A stretch of 64,000 nucleotides of DNA, from the NCBI GenBank assembly GCA_965229545.1, contig OZ245887.1, positions 682,001 through 746,000 on the forward strand, given 5' to 3'. The translations under genes were made by a program, and so were the position numbers. This stretch comes from Megaera sp965229545. GTDB taxonomy: Bacteria > Pseudomonadota > Alphaproteobacteria > Rickettsiales > Rickettsiaceae. Under the pieces are notes generated by a model. That model had not been told where the DNA came from and did not search any database. It was given only the letters and a program-made list of their open reading frames with translations. This document shows positions 10,101 to 20,040 of the stretch, piece by piece. Numbering within the stretch: the first letter of the stretch is position 1; each line of letters opens with the position of its first letter.

Positions 10101-11038
10101 TAATTATAAGTTTGAGCTAAATTATAAAGAATCCCGATTTTCTGCAGATGTCCAGATAGATAAGGCAAGTGTTGCTGCTCCTGAGAATCAGCAGATTTCA
10201 ACTAGTAAAGTAAATATTTCTTACGAGAACTATTTTATAAAAAATAAATTTAACATTTGGTTAGCCATAGACGATATTTTTTATAAAAAAACCTCTAATA
10301 ACGCTGGTCAGCCAATCGAATTACAGAATGGAAAAACTCAAATAGAATACTCTTTGGAAAATAAACAATCTAAATATGATATTAATATAAATTTTAAAGA
10401 TGATGTAGTTTTAAATCTGCATGGTGAGGTTAACAATGATATTAATTTTATAGGAAATGTAAAGAATTTACCCATAACAATTTATAAGTCTATTTATTAC
10501 TTATACCCGAAGAATAACTTATTGATTTTCTTGAATGAATTTATCAAGGAAGGAATACTCGAAATCTGGTAAATTTAGCGTTAATGCGTCAGAAGAAGAC
10601 ATTAAGAATGACAATTATAACGGAAAAAATATAAAAGGTTTTGTTAAAGTAAGAGATCTAAAGTTTGTTTACAATAATGAATTACCTCCTTTAACTAATA
10701 TGCAAATCGATGTTTTGCAAAAAGGAATGGTTACAGACTTTAATTATCAATAAAGCAAATTCAACTGGTGTTGAAATTACTAATGGCTTGATACATATGG
10801 CCTGGCAAGGCCAGGAAAATACTAAATTATTCATTACTGCAAAAGCTCAAGGCCCTACTAGTGCTCTAACGGATTTTATTACAGTTAATATCCATAAAGT
10901 GTTAAAACAGGCTGCTATTGATTTAACAAAATTTACTGGAAAAGCAGACATTGATATAAAAATAGAAATCCCTCTAAAACCAGGTACTAAAGATACTTAT
11001 GACATAAATGCCAAGTACGGGATTGTCTATTTTTAATA

Positions 11039-12170
11039 TTACTCTAGCCTTTAAATATTGAACATTATATAGTAGCATAAGCTATTTCTTTCTTTTTAAA
11101 ATAATTTTGAATTTTTATACCATTAAACTGAATTTGTGTTAAATAGGACCGTACATTAATTGTTAAATCTTTTACTGATTTTAGTACTCGAAAATTATTG
11201 GAGTTAGCTTTGACATCTTGGTTTACAAGTTCTTGTGGATTCATATCAGGACAATATGATGGTAAATAAAACAATTCTAGCTTGTCCTTATGTCTTTCTA
11301 CATAAGCTTTTACCTTTTTACTGTGATGCACTCTATGATTATCTAATATCAAAAATATTTTCTGCTTAATTTGTCTGATCAGTCTACCTAAAAATTCAAT
11401 ACACTTTTTGCTGGTAAAATTATCTTCAAATACCATCCAGTTCATAAACCCTTGCGGACTAATAGCAGCTAGCATATTACATTTAAATCTTGAGCCACTT
11501 CTCTTGATTGCTGGGGTCTTGCCTTTAAGACCATATGTTTTACCTCGATTATCTGTTGATTGTATCCCCATTTCATCTCCCCAATAAATTCTAGCACTTT
11601 CTTTCATTGCACGAGACTTGATTTCTGGATATGTGACTGTTAACCATTCTTTTATCTTCTCTGGATTACGTTGATAGGCTGATTTAATTGGTTTTTGAGA
11701 CGTAAAACCCAATCTATTCATAATTTTTCTTATAGAACGCCTGTTATACTGATAAAGGTAATTGGATTCTATATATTCTTGTACCACTTTACTATTCCAT
11801 AACGTATAATCCATTCCCAATTCATCAGGTGTATGTGATAAAATTTTAGATTTTAATTCCTCTTCTTGATTTTTACTGATTTTAGATCCTGTTCCTACCT
11901 TTACTCCTCGCTTCTTATAGCGAAAGCTTTCTTCCTTATAAATTTTGTACTCTTTAAGATATTTCCATATAGAACTCCTAGAAAACCCAAAGGTAATAGA
12001 TGCTTGTTTCTTGCTTATTCCATGTATAACTATTGCTTCCACTGCTTTCTTTCTTAATATCTTGAGATCGCTTGGTGATAATTTTTTATTAGACATTTTG
12101 TTATTACTCTTGATACAATATCATTATATCATTTCTCTAATGTTAGTTCAATATTTAAAGGCCGGAGTAA
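11039..12170 (-). mobile_element. IS630-family element, copy 3
   Basis: This 1132-bp copy has TA at 11037-11038 and 12171-12172. It sits in the same YhdP-like gene as copy 2 but in the opposite orientation, 938 bp away. The left inverted end has CTAGCC where most copies have CCGGCC. Confidence 0.95.
11065..12096 (-). CDS. IS630 transposase, copy 3 (intact)
   Basis: This is the full 343-residue transposase. An N-terminal helix-turn-helix (about 1-60, including KKQASITFGFSRSSIWKYLK) binds the ends, followed by a DDE nuclease fold with Asp in YWGDEMG, Asp in LILDNHRVHH and Glu in DMNPQE. The start ATG follows the promoter-proximal inverted end by about 70 bases. It can be taken as the reference sequence for the family in this window. 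Confidence 0.95.
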   Translation of the reverse strand: MSNKKLSPSDLKILRKKAVEAIVIHGISKKQASITFGFSRSSIWKYLKEYKIYKEESFRYKKRGVKVGTGSKISKNQEEELKSKILSHTPDELGMDYTLWNSKVVQEYIESNYLYQYNRRSIRKIMNRLGFTSQKPIKSAYQRNPEKIKEWLTVTYPEIKSRAMKESARIYWGDEMGIQSTDNRGKTYGLKGKTPAIKRSGSRFKCNMLAAISPQGFMNWMVFEDNFTSKKCIEFLGRLIRQIKQKIFLILDNHRVHHSKKVKAYVERHKDKLELFYLPSYCPDMNPQELVNQDVKANSNNFRVLKSVKDLTINVRSYLTQIQFNGIKIQNYFKKKEIAYATI

Positions 12171-13543
12171 TAATAAAATTACTCTTAATAAAGGGAATAT
12201 TTTTGGTAAATATAGTGGTGATAGACTCCAAATAACAGGAGCAGGTAAAATCAATGGTTTTGATTCTGAAATAGAGTTTATTCAAAATTTTGAAGATCAG
12301 ACAGAATTTCATCATAAGTTAAAGATAATAACTGCTCTCCAATTTAGTAAATCTAGTAAAAAACCTCAAAAAGTTGGTTTTATAAAATTACTTGGCAGAA
12401 ATTCAAAATTAAATTTTGAATATATTAATATAAATGATGAGGGAAGAATTACCTTAAGTTCTGATTTAAAGGACCTAGATCTATATTTTGATAAATTAGG
12501 GATTTACAAGAAACAAGGGGAAAAATCAAATTTTATTTTAAATGGAATTTTAGAGACTCTTACCAAAGGAAAAATTAATTTTAAAGTTGCCGGAGATAAT
12601 AATCTTAATATTAGCGGTTTGATAGATATTAATGAAACCGCTACTAAAATGATATTGGATAAGATTTATCATCGGCAAACCGAACTTTCTTCAAGAATAT
12701 TAATCAATAAAGATAACTTTGATATAATTATTAAAGGTAAAACCCTCGATTTATCCAGAGCTGATATGTTCCAATTTCTTGAAAAAGAAAGGGATGCGGG
12801 TACCACTAAAATGCAACTTGCCGTAGATAAAGTAAAGTTAAAAAACGATATTTTGCTTAATGATTTAAAACTAAACTTTAAATGCACTTACATAAAATGT
12901 TATGAGGGTCAAATTGATGCAAAAATTGGTTCTAAAAAAATTGAAATGAACCTTACTCAAGAGGGTAATTCAGAAAAATGGTTAGTAAAATCGGATAATG
13001 CCGGTGCTTTACTTAAAGGTATTGGAGCATACGAAGATATGAGGGCAGGAAGTATGCTATTAGTTTTAAGAGCGAATAGGAAAGAAATAACTGCCGGGGA
13101 AGTAATCCCTATTATAGATGGTAAATTTGAATTTGAGCATTTCGTTCTATATAACGCTCCTTCTCTTACCAAGCTTGTATCTGTTGTTTCTGTTCCTAGG
13201 TTTGTTAACATGATTAGCGGCAACAAGGATATAATATTTTCCAATATGAAAGGCAAATTCAACTTCCAAAAAGGAGTTTTACATATATTCCATAGCCAGG
13301 CGGTAGGGCTTTTTTTAGTTTTACTATGCAGGGAGATATAGATACGACTAAGAGGATTACAGATCTTTCAGGGTAAGTTACACCTTCTCTTTATGGTTTA
13401 AGCTCACTTGTCGGTTATGTGCCGGTTATAGGAAAAATTTTTACTGGCGACCAAAAACACGGAGGTATTATATCCGCACCTTACAGAATTAAAGATTCTT
13501 ATTAATTTTACAAAGTGTAATGAAGAGATACAGCTTGATAATT

Positions 13544-14701
13544 TTAAAGTGATGTCGAGAACAACCTAGGTATTAAATAATTATGTAATAACAGACCATG
13601 CTCAGTAAGCCTTAATCTATTGTTCGAGATATTTATTAACTGTTTTTTGGCATAATCGTTGACAATATCATAATTAAAAACATCTATAAATCTTAACTTT
13701 GTAAGTTGTATTAAGGACTCTTCTTTTGCACCGGTAGATAATCTTGTTCCCATCATTATTAATTCCTCAGCAGCTTCAGAGTTTGAAAGCCTTACATTGT
13801 TTTGAATGCCGTGTCCTTGCAATTCCACGGAATTTAACCATTTATCAAGTTTATGATACATCATCACTGCTAATACCCCGGGCCTTTCATGAAGTCGGCT
13901 GTGAGCTCCAGGGCCTATCCCTATGTATTCATTATAATTCCAGTAGCATAAATTATGGATACACTCCTCTCCATTTTTGGCATAATTTGATATTTCATAA
14001 CGATTATAATCATGCTCTTTAAGGTAGGAACTAGTCCATTCATATAAGGTAGCTGCTAAATCATCTGCTGGTAATGAAAGTTTATTATAACGAAAGAGGT
14101 TAAAAAATGGTGTGCCTTTTTCAATAGTTAACTGGTAAAGAGAAATATGGCTACCTGCAAGTGTTAAAGCAAATTTTAGCTCTTTCTGCCATTTTTCAAG
14201 GGTTTGATCTGGGCGAGCATAAATTAAATCAAATGAGTATCTAGAAAAAATCTTACTTGCCGATTCGATAGCATTAATAGCCTCATTGCTAGAATGTTTT
14301 CTTCCTAGCACCGATAAATCTTTTTCATCAAATGATTGTATGCCCAGGGAAACTCTATTAATTCCGGTTGATTTAAATTGCTTGAATTTATCTGTTTCAA
14401 AAGAGGTAGGGTTTGCCTCAAGTGTTATTTCACATGAATTGGAAATTGTGCCGATAGAAGCTATTTTATCTATTATCCCTTGAACTATAAAAGGTTGCAT
14501 CAGTGAAGGTGTACCACCTCCAAAAAATATGGATCTAATTTCTTTGTTTTTGATTTTCCATGCAAAATGTTCTAGCTCTTTTTCATAAGCTTTAAGCCAT
14601 CTACTATGGTCTGTCTTACTTGCGACATAAGAATTAAAGTCGCAGTAGGGGCAAAGTGACAAACAAAAAGGCCAATGAACATAAATTGAAATGGCGCTCA
14701 T
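13544..14701 (-). CDS. hemW: HemW-like radical SAM protein (haem chaperone)
   Basis: It belongs to the HemN/HemW radical SAM group. The cluster-binding motif CLSLCPYC (Cys13, Cys17, Cys20) follows YVHWPF, and the glycine-rich FFGGGTPSLM follows. At 385 residues it matches HemW, a haem-inserting protein, rather than HemN, the larger oxygen-independent coproporphyrinogen oxidase, which also has an N-terminal extension absent here. Its 5' end overlaps the xth stop by 4 bases (ATGA type), so the two are probably co-transcribed. The 3' end is met by the decayed YhdP-like gene on the other strand. Confidence 0.9.
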   Translation of the reverse strand: MSAISIYVHWPFCLSLCPYCDFNSYVASKTDHSRWLKAYEKELEHFAWKIKNKEIRSIFFGGGTPSLMQPFIVQGIIDKIASIGTISNSCEITLEANPTSFETDKFKQFKSTGINRVSLGIQSFDEKDLSVLGRKHSSNEAINAIESASKIFSRYSFDLIYARPDQTLEKWQKELKFALTLAGSHISLYQLTIEKGTPFFNLFRYNKLSLPADDLAATLYEWTSSYLKEHDYNRYEISNYAKNGEECIHNLCYWNYNEYIGIGPGAHSRLHERPGVLAVMMYHKLDKWLNSVELQGHGIQNNVRLSNSEAAEELIMMGTRLSTGAKEESLIQLTKLRFIDVFNYDIVNDYAKKQLINISNNRLRLTEHGLLLHNYLIPRLFSTSL

Positions 14702-15477
14702 AACTCAATCATAAAAGGTACATGGTCGGATGGTCTTATCCAGTCTCTAGCTTCTTTAAGGGTGGTAATACTCTTAAGCTGATGTTTTAGAGGTTGTGTT
14801 ACCCATATATGATCTAGTCTTCGTCCTCGATCAGACTTCTTCCAATCTCTATTTCTGTAACTCCACCAGCTATATAGCTTTTCTTCCATACTAGTAAAAA
14901 ATCTGGCGCTATCAATGAACTCAAATGAACTTTGGAGATTTATTAATAATTCCCTCTCAATTGGGGTATGACTCACTACGTTTTTTAACTGGGTAGTTGA
15001 CCATACATCGTTTGCATGCGGAGCAATATTTAAATCACCGGCTAATATTATTTTATCGTTCTTATTCCGGTGAGTTAAAAACCAGTTTTGGACTGATTTA
15101 ATATATTCTAGTTTGTGTTTGAATTTAGGATTAATATCAATGTTTGGCTCATCGCCTCCGGCCGGTACGTAAAAATTGTGAATCTCGATATCCCTTATTT
15201 TAGTAGAAATATGCCTTGTATCTTCATTATAAAAGCTAGAAACGAAAATATTATCAATAGGATATTTAGACAAAATTGCAACCCCGTTATAGGATTTCTC
15301 ACCTCTAAAAGCCATGTACTTATAGCCTATTTGCTTAATTTCATCTTGAGGGAACAGCTCATCAGGTGTTTTAGTTTCTTGTAGGCATATTATATCAGGA
15401 TTACTGACCTTTGCAAAAGTAGAGAGTAAATCTAGTCTAAGACGTAGCGAATTTATGTTCCAAGTTGCTATTTTCAT
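14698..15477 (-). CDS. xth: Exodeoxyribonuclease III (first copy)
   Basis: This AP endonuclease/3'-5' exonuclease acts in base-excision repair. The 259-residue protein starts MKIATWNINSLRLRL. It has the metal-binding Glu in CLQETK, the YVPAGG segment, GDLNIAP, the RRLDHIW segment and the terminal SDHVP with the catalytic Asp-His pair. It overlaps hemW by 4 bases. A second, clearly different xth lies at 19166-19954 next to mutM. Confidence 0.94.
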   Translation of the reverse strand: MKIATWNINSLRLRLDLLSTFAKVSNPDIICLQETKTPDELFPQDEIKQIGYKYMAFRGEKSYNGVAILSKYPIDNIFVSSFYNEDTRHISTKIRDIEIHNFYVPAGGDEPNIDINPKFKHKLEYIKSVQNWFLTHRNKNDKIILAGDLNIAPHANDVWSTTQLKNVVSHTPIERELLINLQSSFEFIDSARFFTSMEEKLYSWWSYRNRDWKKSDRGRRLDHIWVTQPLKHQLKSITTLKEARDWIRPSDHVPFMIEL

Positions 15478-15485
15478 AGTGTATT

Positions 15486-15998
15486 CTAACTTTTAAATAA
15501 AACAGCTCTTGCCTTTTGTGTTTCTAACTCATTATTTTTTTGGCATTCCGGATTTTTAGAGCTAGAGATGAAAATACAACCTTTATATTCCATTTTTAAA
15601 TATTCTGCAGTTTGCCAAAAAGGGTATTCAAAACCTTGTGGTAATAGGTTAGAGGCCAAACTGCTGATGATAAATAGTTTCTTACCGTATAATTTACGTC
15701 CTAAATCTTTTCTGATATCAAGTAGGTCAGTTAAACGATCCAGAAAAATTTTCATGGTGGCACTCATAGTATACCAATAAACAGGAGAAGCCAGTACAAT
15801 TAGGTCGTGTTTTATTACTTGCTCCATTAAGGGTATGAAATCGTCATTTTTATTGTAATGGTCATAATCATAAATAGACATATCAAGAGATTTAAGATCG
15901 ATAATTGGTACTTCGTTATTCCCGATAATTGAATCTACTACTTTTCTGGTTTCGCCAAATGTTCTTGAGCTGCCTAGGATGATTATAGGGTTGGTCAT
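15486..15998 (-). CDS. Flavodoxin-fold NAD(P)H-dependent FMN reductase
   Basis: The 170-residue protein has the flavodoxin-like FMN reductase pattern: a phosphate-binding start (IIILGSSRTFGETRKV), then SPVYWYTMSATMKIFLDRL, which covers the flavin ring, and a C-terminal segment (SSLASNLLPQGFEYPF). Such enzymes reduce flavins or quinones with NAD(P)H; the substrate cannot be told. It lies 8 bases upstream of xth in the same direction and may start the transcript that also carries xth and hemW. Confidence 0.8.
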   Translation of the reverse strand: MTNPIIILGSSRTFGETRKVVDSIIGNNEVPIIDLKSLDMSIYDYDHYNKNDDFIPLMEQVIKHDLIVLASPVYWYTMSATMKIFLDRLTDLLDIRKDLGRKLYGKKLFIISSLASNLLPQGFEYPFWQTAEYLKMEYKGCIFISSSKNPECQKNNELETQKARAVLFKS

Positions 15999-16081
15999 GA
16001 TTTTCGAAAATGAATACTCTGCTATTATGATAATTGTTTAAATAAAATAGTATTTACTTACCAAGCGGAGGCAAAATTTTC

Positions 16082-17473
16082 CTATAAATCCTCGGCAATC
16101 CTATTTATAAATTTTTTAGCTATCCTAAGTAATTTTGCTTCCGGAGTCAAATTTTTTGCTGCCCATTTTTTTATCCATGGTTCGGCTAATTGCCACATAT
16201 TAATCTCTGGATCTAGACTTTGTCCTATACCCTCTACGACCACAATTGTTTTTTGGAGGAGTAAAAGTTGAGGCTGTGTTTCCATGCCAAATTCTTCGGT
16301 TATTTTGAATAAATGAACTAAAAGATTTCCTATCGAAATATTTTTAATCTGTTTACCAATAATCGGTTCGGCTATTGCTCGGCATCTTTGAGCAAAAAGC
16401 TCTAAATTTGTATTCCTCGGGATATAGCCTATCCTATGATGAACACTTGCAACCAGTTTATAATCTCGTTTTAAAAAAGCATATAATATTTCGGCAATAG
16501 CTAGCCTATCATCTTCTGATAATATACCTATAATACCAAAATCTATAAGTGCTATCTCACCGTTTTTTTTTACAAGAATATTTCCGGGGTGTAAATCAGC
16601 GTGGAAAAACCCATCTCTATAGGCTTGGTTAAAAAAGATAACTGCAATTTTAGCAGCAATTTCATCAGGATTTAATTTGTTTTTGATCAGTTTTTCCCGG
16701 TTGTAAATTGATATGCCGTTGATCCATTCTAAAGTTATTATTTCCTCTGAAGTTAAGTCCCAGTAAATTTTTGGTATACAAATGCTCTTGTCTAGAGCAA
16801 AATTATCAGCAAGCCTTGAAGCAGCGGCGGCTTCCATAAGGAGGTTTAGCTCGCAATTCATTGATTCTCGGAAAACTGCTATTACCTCCAGCGGTTTAAG
16901 TCTTTGTGAGCTTCTGACAAATTTTGCTATAAAATTTGCAACAAATTCCAAGAATATAATGTCATTGTTATATGTTTTAGTAATATTCAGTCTTAAGATT
17001 TTAACGGCCACTTTTTCGCCTGTTACAAGAACTGCTTTGTGCACTTGGGCAATAGAAGCTGCAGCAACTGGAATGTCATTAAAGCTAGAAAATATTTCGG
17101 ATATTTTTGTGCCAAAAGTTTCTTCTATCTTAATTTTTACAATTTTGGAATCGAAAGCAGGTAACTTATCTTGAAGAGATTTTAAATGATTTGCTACGTC
17201 TTGCCCAATTAAATCCGGTCTGATCGAAAGAGTTTGACCGAATTTAATATAAATTGGGCCTAGATCCTTGAAGAGATTCGATAACCTTATGCCAAAGGCT
17301 TGTTTTGGTTTTATAAAAAATTTTTTAGGATATACTATCAGGCATACTAATCCAGCTAGTAGTCCTAATCTTCGGGGTATTTTTATTTTTTCTGGATAAG
17401 TAAGAATTTGATATTTGCTTATCTTATGTAAAAATAAGAGGAGGTTACCAATATTCTTAATACAATTTATCAT
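16082..17473 (-). CDS. ubiB: UbiB, ADCK-family protein of ubiquinone biosynthesis
   Basis: UbiB is an atypical kinase-like ATPase needed for ubiquinone synthesis at the inner membrane. The 463-residue product has the family's KxGQ motif (IKFGQTLSIRPDL), the Ala-rich nucleotide loop AAASIAQVHKA, and kinase-like FFHADLHPGNILV and LIDFGIIG. In the 463 residues I see no clear C-terminal pair of transmembrane helices; the end is basic. It overlaps the ubiE stop by 4 bases; the two form a likely ubiE-ubiB operon, an arrangement common in alphaproteobacteria. Confidence 0.94.
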   Translation of the reverse strand: MINCIKNIGNLLLFLHKISKYQILTYPEKIKIPRRLGLLAGLVCLIVYPKKFFIKPKQAFGIRLSNLFKDLGPIYIKFGQTLSIRPDLIGQDVANHLKSLQDKLPAFDSKIVKIKIEETFGTKISEIFSSFNDIPVAAASIAQVHKAVLVTGEKVAVKILRLNITKTYNNDIIFLEFVANFIAKFVRSSQRLKPLEVIAVFRESMNCELNLLMEAAAASRLADNFALDKSICIPKIYWDLTSEEIITLEWINGISIYNREKLIKNKLNPDEIAAKIAVIFFNQAYRDGFFHADLHPGNILVKKNGEIALIDFGIIGILSEDDRLAIAEILYAFLKRDYKLVASVHHRIGYIPRNTNLELFAQRCRAIAEPIIGKQIKNISIGNLLVHLFKITEEFGMETQPQLLLLQKTIVVVEGIGQSLDPEINMWQLAEPWIKKWAAKNLTPEAKLLRIAKKFINRIAEDL

Positions 17474-18246
17474 ATCTTATAGCCATAATGGATAGCAGCA
17501 ATTCCGAATGTTAAATTTTTATAATTTACATCCGTAAATCCAGCATTTTGAATTTTTGTTTTAAAATCTTCCTGGTGAGGAAACATACTTATACTTTCGC
17601 TTAAATATTGATATGCTTCTTTGTTATTAACTACGTATTTTCCTATATGGGGAATAACATTAAAGGAATAAAAATCATATAGTGGTTTCATTAACTCATT
17701 CTGAACTTGTGAAAATTCCAAACATAAGAATTTACCGGTAGGTTTTAATACTCTATATGCTTCTTTTAAAGTATCTTCAATTGATAACATGTTTCTGATG
17801 CCAAAAGCTATAGTATAATAATCGAAGCTATTATCGGCAAATGGTAATTTTTCTGCGTTACCTACTACCAGGTCAAGACCATGCAAAATGTTTTTATTTA
17901 TTGCTTTATCTTGGCAAACTTTTAACATTTCTTGGTTAATATCACAAATAACAATATAAGGATTTTGATTCACTTCTTTCCCTCTTGCTTTAATTCTAAA
18001 TGCTATATCACCAGTACCACCTGCAACATCTATTATATCGCTATCCAGATTTGGGATCATTTTGCAAAAAACATCTTTCCAAAGGCGATGGATGCCGAAA
18101 CTCATTAGATCATTCATTAAATCGTATTTACCGGCCACGTCCGAAAATACCTCGTCTAGTAGCAGGCGTTTCTGCTCTGCAGTAACTTTCTGGAAGCCAA
18201 AATTCACTGCGTCCTTATTATTAGGAGTTTTTTTATTCTTGTTCAT
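17470..18246 (-). CDS. ubiE: UbiE, demethylmenaquinone/2-polyprenyl-benzoquinol methyltransferase
   Basis: This SAM-dependent C-methyltransferase works in ubiquinone synthesis. The 258-residue product shows the UbiE signature YDLMNDLMSFGIHRLWK, the SAM-binding loop DVAGGTGDIAFR, and AFGIRNM. It is co-directional with ubiB with a 4-base overlap. It is divergent from mutM, whose start is 69 bases away, so both promoters must lie in 18247-18315. Confidence 0.96.
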   Translation of the reverse strand: MNKNKKTPNNKDAVNFGFQKVTAEQKRLLLDEVFSDVAGKYDLMNDLMSFGIHRLWKDVFCKMIPNLDSDIIDVAGGTGDIAFRIKARGKEVNQNPYIVICDINQEMLKVCQDKAINKNILHGLDLVVGNAEKLPFADNSFDYYTIAFGIRNMLSIEDTLKEAYRVLKPTGKFLCLEFSQVQNELMKPLYDFYSFNVIPHIGKYVVNNKEAYQYLSESISMFPHQEDFKTKIQNAGFTDVNYKNLTFGIAAIHYGYKI

Positions 18247-18315
18247 GATTATTGACCGAATATAAATTAATAGTATAAGTTATAGCTTATCAACTAATAT
18301 CAGCATATTAAATAA

Positions 18316-19140
18316 ATGCCGGAATTGCCAGAAGTAGAAACATTAAAACGATCCTTAAAAAATCATATTATAGGTAATAAAATCACCTCTTTTATGCAAT
18401 TTCGAAAATCATTGAGATATGAATTAGATCCTAATTTAGCAGCTAAAACTATAAATTCTTTTATTACGAATGTACATAGAATTGCTAAATATCTCGTCGT
18501 AGAACTCAGCAATAATAACTCCATAATATTTCACCTGGGGATGACGGGTAGATTAACGCTAAGAAAAGGCGATTATATTTTTCAGAAACATGATCATATA
18601 GCTTTTTTTCTTGATGACGGTAACCTTCTGGTGTTTAATGATGCAAGGCGTTTTGGTATGGTAGATGTTGCTGCTACCGATGAGCTAAACTCCGGAAAAT
18701 ATCTAAAAAATATCGGGTTAGAACCGTTATCTACAGAATTTAATGCAGAATATTTGACAAGCTATTTTAAAAATAGAAAAGCGCCAATAAAATCAGTGAT
18801 TATGGATAATAAAATTCTGCTAGGAGTAGGCAACATCTATGCGTCGGAAAGTCTATTCTTGAGTAAGATAAACCCCTTAAAACCAGCGCATAACCTAACA
18901 AAAAGCGAAATTTTGGAATTAACTCAGTCAATTATTTTTGTTTTAAATCAGGCAATACAGGAAGGCGGCACAACGCTGCGGGATTTTGTAAATGGTGATA
19001 ATAAACCTGGGTATTTTAAGCAAAAACTAAACGTTTATGATCGTAAAAATTCGGGCTGCTATTCTTGTGCAACGAAAATAGTTCGAATAATCCAAAGTGG
19101 AAGAGCAACCTATTTTTGCCCTATTTGCCAGAAGATATAA
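18316..19140 (+). CDS. mutM: Formamidopyrimidine-DNA glycosylase
   Basis: It removes 8-oxoguanine and formamidopyrimidines from DNA and nicks the AP site. The 274-residue product begins MPELPEVETLKRSL; after Met removal Pro2 is the nucleophile and Glu3 the catalytic acid. It has the conserved GVGNIYASE and TLRDFVNGDNKPGYF segments. The C-terminal zinc finger has Cys at 248, 251, 268 and 271. The second xth starts 25 bases after its stop, linking glycosylase and AP endonuclease in one repair unit. Confidence 0.97.
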   Translation: MPELPEVETLKRSLKNHIIGNKITSFMQFRKSLRYELDPNLAAKTINSFITNVHRIAKYLVVELSNNNSIIFHLGMTGRLTLRKGDYIFQKHDHIAFFLDDGNLLVFNDARRFGMVDVAATDELNSGKYLKNIGLEPLSTEFNAEYLTSYFKNRKAPIKSVIMDNKILLGVGNIYASESLFLSKINPLKPAHNLTKSEILELTQSIIFVLNQAIQEGGTTLRDFVNGDNKPGYFKQKLNVYDRKNSGCYSCATKIVRIIQSGRATYFCPICQKI

Positions 19141-19165
19141 AACCTCTTTAATACGAAAAAGCATT

Positions 19166-19954
19166 ATGAAACTTAAAATAGCAACTTGGAACATAAACTC
19201 AATTAATATACGAATAAATAATCTAATTGATTTCATAAACCAGCATAATCCTGACGTTATATGCCTACAGGAGTTAAAATGTGAAACTAACAAATTTCCC
19301 TATGAGTTACTATCTCACTTACCTTATAATTTATATATTAATGGTCAGAAATCCTATAACGGTATAGCTATTCTCTCGAAAATTCCGGCTGATGAAGTTA
19401 AAACTGATTTTCCCGGTAATTTACTTTCCGACCAGGCAAGATTTATTGAAATCTGCTTTAATAGTTTTATTGGGTTTACCAGAGTAATATCTTTATATGC
19501 CCCAAATGGTGGAGGAGAGGTAGGTAGTGATAAATTTCAGATGAAGCTAAAATTTTATGACCAATTCACTAATTATATAAATAGTTTGGTATCCTATGAT
19601 GAAAAATTATTTATTGGAGCAGACTATAACATTGCCCCATTTGATATTGATGTTTATGATTCAGATAATATACAGGATACTACCTGCTTTACAATTAAAG
19701 AAAAAGCTAGGATGCGGAAGATACTGAATTCTGGTTTTGTTGATAATTTCAGAATGATCCACCCGGAAAAAAAGGAATTTTCCTGGTGGGATTATAGAGC
19801 AGGAGCCTTTGAGCAAAACAAGGGGATGCGAATAGATTCCATCCTATCTAGTTCTAATGTCTTACCTTTTCTAAAAGATTGTTTTATAGATTACCAGACA
19901 AGAACGCAAAGAAAACCATCCGATCACGCTCCTGTTATAGCTGTTTATGAATAA
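19166..19954 (+). CDS. xth: Exodeoxyribonuclease III (second copy)
   Basis: This second ExoIII-type AP endonuclease has 263 residues from ATG 19166. That start was chosen because homology begins there (MKLKIATWNINSINIR); an upstream in-frame codon lies inside mutM. It keeps CLQELK, YAPNGGGEVGSDKF, GADYNIAPFDIDVY, MRIDSIL and SDHAP. It differs widely from the copy at 14698-15477, so it is not a recent duplicate; two xth types occur in many alphaproteobacteria. The spacing of 25 bases from mutM suggests co-transcription. Confidence 0.93.
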   Translation: MKLKIATWNINSINIRINNLIDFINQHNPDVICLQELKCETNKFPYELLSHLPYNLYINGQKSYNGIAILSKIPADEVKTDFPGNLLSDQARFIEICFNSFIGFTRVISLYAPNGGGEVGSDKFQMKLKFYDQFTNYINSLVSYDEKLFIGADYNIAPFDIDVYDSDNIQDTTCFTIKEKARMRKILNSGFVDNFRMIHPEKKEFSWWDYRAGAFEQNKGMRIDSILSSSNVLPFLKDCFIDYQTRTQRKPSDHAPVIAVYE

Positions 19955-20040
19955 GCAATTAACGGTACAGATACGGGGTAAAGAAATTTATATGATAATT
20001 TTTGTTTAAAATTGGTATGTACAATATATAAACTATACTA

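Larger units (their letters stand above)
8722..13570 (+). pseudogene. YhdP/AsmA-like (DUF3971) envelope protein, broken by two IS630
   Basis: The gene begins at ATG 8722 with a signal anchor (MKALRTLIILSIIFIVIVS). Removing IS630 copies 2 and 3 with one TA each leaves about 2.55 kb. The reading frame crosses the first insertion site perfectly (V-V-N-Y-K-F). The part with ALTDFITVNIHKVLKQAAI and ADIDIKIEIPLKP matches the DUF3971 pattern of YhdP-like proteins; the end (VTPSLYGLSSLVGYVPVIGK) fits the AsmA-like C-terminus. YhdP/TamB-type proteins move phospholipid between the membranes. Independent of the IS copies there are frameshifts near 10560, 10740, 11020 (GGG) and 13315 (T run), and a TAA near 13374. 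The gene is dead. Its relics run into the 3' end of hemW on the other strand. Confidence 0.8.

Noticed and set aside
19097..19165. Earlier start of the second xth
   Set aside because: It lies within mutM; the ExoIII fold begins at ATG 19166.
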